A stretch of DNA of 64,000 nt, from the NCBI GenBank assembly GCA_027574665.1, contig CM050657.1:15946404-16010403 (forward strand), written 5' to 3'. The notes under the pieces are model-generated. The model was not told the DNA's origin and made no database searches. It saw nothing but the letters and a program-made list of their open reading frames with translations. Made by a program: the position numbers and the translations under genes. Source of the DNA: Rhynochetos jubatus (taxonomy: Eukaryota > Chordata > Aves > Eurypygiformes > Rhynochetidae). Below, piece by piece: positions 60,350-64,000 of this stretch. The stretch's first letter is position 1. Each line of letters opens with the position of its first letter.

Positions 60350-63300
60350 TAAGGCTGACGAATTGCCTAGCAACTAAAGCTTTGATTTAGAACAAAATAG
60401 CAGGGAAATAATATTTACTATCTGATGTTTCCCTAAGGATTTGTGCTTCCTGAATGCACCCTCCAGTTATGGATGCTTCCCATTGGCATTACCGTGATTT
60501 ACAAGACATTTCAGTCTATTCGGGCTGAGTGAGACACTGTACAGACTCACAGGAACCAGCCAGGTGGGCTCAGCCCTGCTGAGGATGTTCAATCCTATAG
60601 TCAGAATTGTTGAAAATTACAAAAGCATCGATTCCCTGTAGTATTACATCACAGATTTAATATAGACACAGATTAATGACAGTTTTCCCTAACTGTACAG
60701 GGGAAACAATTCCTAGGGGAGGACCATTTCAGTTAAATAAACAAGTTCTCAGCTTTTACCTGTATGGGAAGGAAACAGTCACATTTTTTCACTTGTGTGA
60801 ACTTGTTTAAAAAGGTTGATTTATTATTCCCTCAGTGACGTAGAGAGGCCCAGGTCCAGGAAAATCAGCAGCTCCACTTTAAGCTTTACTTTCCTAAGAA
60901 CTGAATTCCTTCTGCAGCTAGTAATTCCCTCCTCCCTCACTAACTGAAACCCCTTTCCCTCTCAGAAAGCTTTAAGATTTCACTCATGGAAGTACAAATA
61001 CACAGTATAAAACCGGTTGAAATTAGCATATGTCAAGGTTGAGAAGGGCACAGACACAATTTTAAAAACTCAGAAAAACACCCAGTACGCTTATTGCTGA
61101 TTTTCAGAAGACACAAGAAAAGGGATGGGTATTTCTCTTTTCTTTGGGGACAGTAAAATAATTTTTTTAGTAAACACAGTTAAACTTCTCATTCCCATCA
61201 GGCTCCAGCAAAATATCAATGACTATCAGTTTCGTCTTCTCAAAACTGTTCATATCTGTCTAGAACCATTTGCAGTGAATTTTAGTGCTGGCATGAACCA
61301 CACTGTAACTGAACTTCAGAGCTAGCACGCACCACAGCCTGACTAGCAGGTGTTGCTCCTTCTCCCAACAATATTATCACTAGAGGTCTGTGGGTTCAGG
61401 CAATCCGCCGTCAAACAGCCTTGTACCAAGAACAGAGTCCAGCCATATTTTGGAAGTTACTTTCAAAAACCATGCAGCCCAAAGCTGATGCTGGAACACA
61501 GCCTCACTGCAGACTTCCAAAATAAAAACACTCAAAGACATGCAAATTGCCTCTTTATATACATGACATGATGGTGCTCTGCAAACAAGTGTGTGACTTC
61601 AGGAATCCTCTCATAAGGAATTAGCTCGCGAGGTCTCTGGCTTTCCACTAAGCAATAATTTGTTGCTGCTCTTGTTTTCAGCAGAGGAAAGGAAATATAT
61701 TATTAATGATATGGCATGGCAAGCCTGATGCCAACAGTGCAGGCCAAGAGCCAGCCCTGCACTGCTGGATGCTTCTGCTTCCAAGCCCCTGAGCTGCGCT
61801 CCCTGGCAGAGAGAGGATTGTGGCAGTGGAAGAGCTGCCGTGCAGTGAGATGCTCAGGCACCATCTAGTGGGAAAAAAATCTGTGTAAGGTCAGATTTCC
61901 ACAGCCACATGGATTATTTGGGAGCGATACGCACTAATGGAAAAATCATTTAAAAAATCCACTAACAAGGATTTTATTGGTCTTTTGGTTCTTTTGGACA
62001 CTGAATGTCAGGATATAAACCAACAATTAGTACAAGATTCTGTAATATATTGTATTTTAGCCTCACAAAGATTTGTAGTATGTTTTACTCCTGAAGCCAG
62101 AGCATTTTCTTCAGCACTGGGTCATGAAACTGTAGAGTCTTTAAACACATTTCCCTCACTTTGCATACAGGTTTTTCCTGATGACAAGACAGTGAGGGAA
62201 GCCTCATCATAAACATGAACAGCAGCAGCTCGATGTACTCTAATAGTTACACCTTTCTAGTGCCCTTACCAGAAATTTTGTTTAAGTCAGAGGTACCTGA
62301 AGCGTTATGGAATGGGGACACAGTTAGACACTGCAATAAAGATGTTTTCTTCTCGATCCTGTACTGATGCCAGGCTGATTTCAAAATTGGAATTCCAATT
62401 TTGGCCTTGCAGCAGCAAAACAAAAGTAAACAGTGTCTACTCTTCTATATTCTACTTGGTCCAAAGCGAGAAATGCATGTGTTGGACTCACACAGATCCA
62501 TCTACCTTGACATTTGAAGGTTAGGAGCCAAAACAGAACAGTGACTCCTAACAGGGCCATGGCCCAGCCTGCACCCTGGACTTTTATGATGAGAATAACC
62601 ACAAAGTTTGGGCCCAGCTTGTCCCAAGATGTCAAGAGTTTCTGCTTGGCTTCTAGATTCCATTAATAGATGATGTGTGTGTAAATCCTCCCTATGGCTC
62701 CAAAAACCCCTTGATGCAGAGCTTTAGAAAAACGGAGATAAAAACTTAATACCTTAGGTTATTAAAATCTCAGCACTTCCTTTACTGCAGTAGCTTTTTG
62801 CAATATCTACTAATCCTTTTCCTGCATAAAACTCCATATCCTATCTCACAATATGCTTTGCTGTGTTATTGCTAATCTTTAAATGTGTGCATGTTCTTCA
62901 GTAGGTGGACATTAACACATGCACTGTGAGAGTATTAAACTTGGGGTGTGCTGGATGTGTTGGCTTCAGCAGCAAAGCCAGGGTAAGGAAGCCTCCCCCA
63001 CCCATGCCTACCAGCAGTCTTGGCCCCATGGGGCTGGGGTAGGAGCTGCAGCAGGGCAATAAGAAGCAGCAGCAGGTAGTACATCGGAAGGGAATTTCCA
63101 GCAGTGCTTTCCTGCCAAAGCCAGGGTGTTGTGGATGCAGAAACCAGCATCTCCTTAAAACCACCTTATTCTGCAAATAGCGGCATGTTCTTTGCATATC
63201 AAACTGCTCCTTCATCTCTGCTTTGCGAGAATGAAACAAGCAAAAAGAGAGCTATAAAGGCTGGTACTACAAAGCCACAGGTTGTGTTTACAACACTTAG

Positions 63301-64000
63301 AAGTTCAGCAGTATCAGCTTGAGGAGTTTTGTTCCTGTCTCGAGCAGCAAAGATGAAGAGAAACCTGTAGTTCTTTTCCTGAAAAAGAGATTCTTTCCTC
63401 CTTCAAGGAATTTTTTAAGAGAGAAAAATGATAAAGTTTGGATTAAACTGTATTTGCTTATAGAAATAATTTTTCAATAAATTTGTGGTTGGCTACATAC
63501 AAAACAGAAGTTCATGCTAAGTAAGGTACATGTCCCTGTACACACAGAACATTGTTCAGTTAATTCTCATAGAGCACCTGTCTCTGATGCATTTTCTTGT
63601 ACTTGTATTGTAAAATAAAAGTAAAATGTTTGTAATGGTAAAAATGCAGGGTTGGTCATATTCTAAACTCAAAGAACTGCTTCTAGAGATGAGACTTTTC
63701 AGAAAAGGAACACATCAAACCACAATTTACATATTAAAAAAGCAGTTAACTCTAAAGAATACAGGAGAAACTAGGAAAGTAGAGAATGTGGGTGGGACAA
63801 GAAATTAAACCACAAAAAGTCATAATACATCAGTGCACATGAACAGATATAGCCTGCGGCATGGCTGGACCTATATAGAACAAAGCAGAAGTTAACTGAA
63901 GCTTAGGTCTGATCCTATCTTTAAATCACCTGCATCTTTCCCCTTATCTGCCTGGGCCCATTCTGTCTCCCACTGAACTCAGAAGCAAAGGAGGTGCTGG
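60350..64000. other. Intergenic sequence at right edge, no gene recognised
   Basis: No exon, RNA gene or repeat that I can support. The open frame at 61,937-62,212 has no family signature. A short purine/CAG-like patch lies at 63,040-63,080. Confidence 0.55.

Noticed and set aside
61937-62212. Possible exon or gene of 91 codons
   Set aside because: No family signature and no matching splice partners; the sequence looks like ordinary unique intergenic DNA.

Overview
This is a stretch of a bird nuclear genome. It is AT-rich vertebrate DNA with long introns, GT-AG splice sites, one CpG-island promoter, fragments of the avian LINE CR1, and an endogenous-retrovirus long terminal repeat of a type I associate with Neoaves. 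There is no sign of bacterial gene organisation (no operons, CRISPR or IS elements). Species is not determinable by eye.

Positions 1-38,077 hold the 5' two thirds of one protein-coding gene on the minus strand: ATP11B, a P4-type ATPase (phospholipid flippase). I could place 22 consecutive coding exons, from the start codon at 38,077 to the end of exon 22 at 586. Every junction is GT-AG, the reading frame is unbroken, and the exons sum to 2,568 nt (856 codons). The remaining 3' exons (most of the membrane segments TM5-TM10 and the tail) lie beyond the left edge. Intron 1 is 13.95 kb; the other complete introns run from 84 nt to 4.8 kb. All transposable elements I recognise with confidence sit in these introns: four CR1 copies, one solo LTR flanked by a 5-bp direct repeat, and a fragment of a related LTR.

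Positions about 37,240-38,660 are the CpG island and promoter. It carries an ETS/CRE composite (GGAAGTGACGTC), a GC box, a YY1-like motif, and a leader with two short upstream ORFs, one in a strong start context.

Positions about 38,660-64,000 are non-coding. No exon, RNA gene or young transposon is recognisable. If synteny is as in other amniotes, this is the intergenic desert on the SOX2 side of ATP11B, where regulatory DNA would be expected. I flag several candidate elements by motif content, including an inverted pair of SOX/TCF-like sites at 53,782-53,797 and a long motif-rich block at about 59,720-60,310. There are also perfect short hairpins, a complex CATAA-type microsatellite and a GC-rich block.

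I found no evidence of a previously undescribed system. The most checkable points are the uORF-bearing leader, the non-consensus donor of exon 6, the solo LTR, the C-tract in intron 1 and the candidate conserved non-coding elements.
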